Origin: an uncultured Alphaproteobacteria bacterium
GTDB taxonomy: Bacteria > Pseudomonadota > Alphaproteobacteria > RF32 > CAG-239
Direction: 5' to 3'
DNA length: 59,343 bases
Assembly: GCA_944390915.1 (NCBI GenBank)
Contig: CALXRS010000010.1
Span: 1-59,343, forward strand
A model generated the notes under the pieces. That model was not told where the DNA came from. It searched no databases and saw only the letters and a program-made list of their open reading frames with translations. Of this stretch, positions 59,268 through 59,343 are shown one piece after another. Within the stretch, counting starts at the first letter, position 1. Every line of letters begins with the position of its first letter. A program made the translations under genes and the position numbers.

Positions 59268-59343
59268 AGGGGTATAGCTCAGTTGGTAGAGCATCGGTCT
59301 CCAAAACCGAGGGTCGTGAGTTCGAATCTTACTGCCCCTGCCA
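59268..59343 (+). tRNA. trnW: tRNA-Trp (CCA)
   Basis: A 76-nt gene ends with encoded CCA at the last base of the window. Acceptor AGGGGTA pairs with TGCCCCT, the D arm has AGCTCAGTTGGTAGAGC, the anticodon loop is CTCCAAA with anticodon CCA (stem TCGGT/ACCGA), and the T arm has GTTCGAATC. In many proteobacteria tRNA-Trp precedes secE on the same strand. Here it lies on the opposite strand with a helicase gene between. Confidence 0.97.

Overview
The window looks like a chromosome segment of a Gram-negative, host-associated alphaproteobacterium, probably one of the uncultured gut lineages near Rhodospirillales or RF32. That placement is inferred from gene content. The supporting clusters are dusB-trkA-hfq-hflX, cmk-rpsA, ruvC-ruvA-ruvB-ybgC-tolQ-tolR-tolA, a diaminopimelate-type MurE, a Rickettsia/archaeal-style ValRS and a RquA-like rhodoquinone enzyme, which points to anaerobic respiration. 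Most genes have purine-rich Shine-Dalgarno sites and good sigma-70 promoters. No rRNA, CRISPR array, transposase or integrase is seen.

Layout. 1-1189: start of an autotransporter-like surface protein with Pmp-type GGAI/FIGN repeats, cut by the window edge. 1.5-6.7 kb: dTDP-L-rhamnose operon (rfbA, rfbC, rfbD, rfbB plus a TIM-barrel isomerase) divergent from a family 2 glycosyltransferase. 6.8-12.2 kb: proline iminopeptidase, nagB, murE, a small lipoprotein, hflX and hfq. 12.2-18.5 kb: trkA, dusB and a 1303-residue membrane-anchored coiled-coil protein. 18.6-20.4 kb: two unrecognised genes. 20.6-23.2 kb: rplK-rplA-rplJ-rplL without flanking nusG or rpoB. 23.4-25.7 kb: three unrecognised cytoplasmic genes without Shine-Dalgarno sites. 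25.9-32.7 kb: a Bacteroidota-looking island of two paralogous tandem-repeat lipoproteins around an outer-membrane barrel gene. 32.7-33.3 kb: AT-rich and then C-rich repetitive intergenic DNA. 33.3-39 kb: rpsA, cmk, rsmE, rquA and two membrane proteins. 39-44.7 kb: tol and ruv genes. 44.8-50.6 kb: yebC, a lipoprotein, prmA, a Xaa-Pro aminopeptidase, a thioredoxin-like protein and a lone PilT/DotB-like ATPase. 50.8-56 kb: a MATE transporter, a MerR-controlled pair and valS. 56.2-59.3 kb: mscL, nusG, secE, a small membrane protein, a DnaB-like helicase and tRNA-Trp.

How it fits together. Much of the segment is informational and envelope housekeeping: translation (L11, L1, L10, L7/L12, S1, ValRS, PrmA, RsmE, DusB), recombination (RuvABC), the Tol motor, and precursors for peptidoglycan and O-antigen. 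On this base sit accessory surface functions: the Pmp-like autotransporter, the repeat lipoproteins and the barrel. Several normally conserved clusters are eroded: ntrBC/ntrYX are absent between dusB and trkA, tolB-pal do not follow tolA, and secE-nusG lie 33 kb from rplK. The strongest candidates for something undescribed are the repeat-lipoprotein/barrel island, whose two lipoproteins differ by exactly two 180-residue repeats and share a nearly identical DNA block, and a Tlde1-like membrane protein that seems to have lost its catalytic cysteine.
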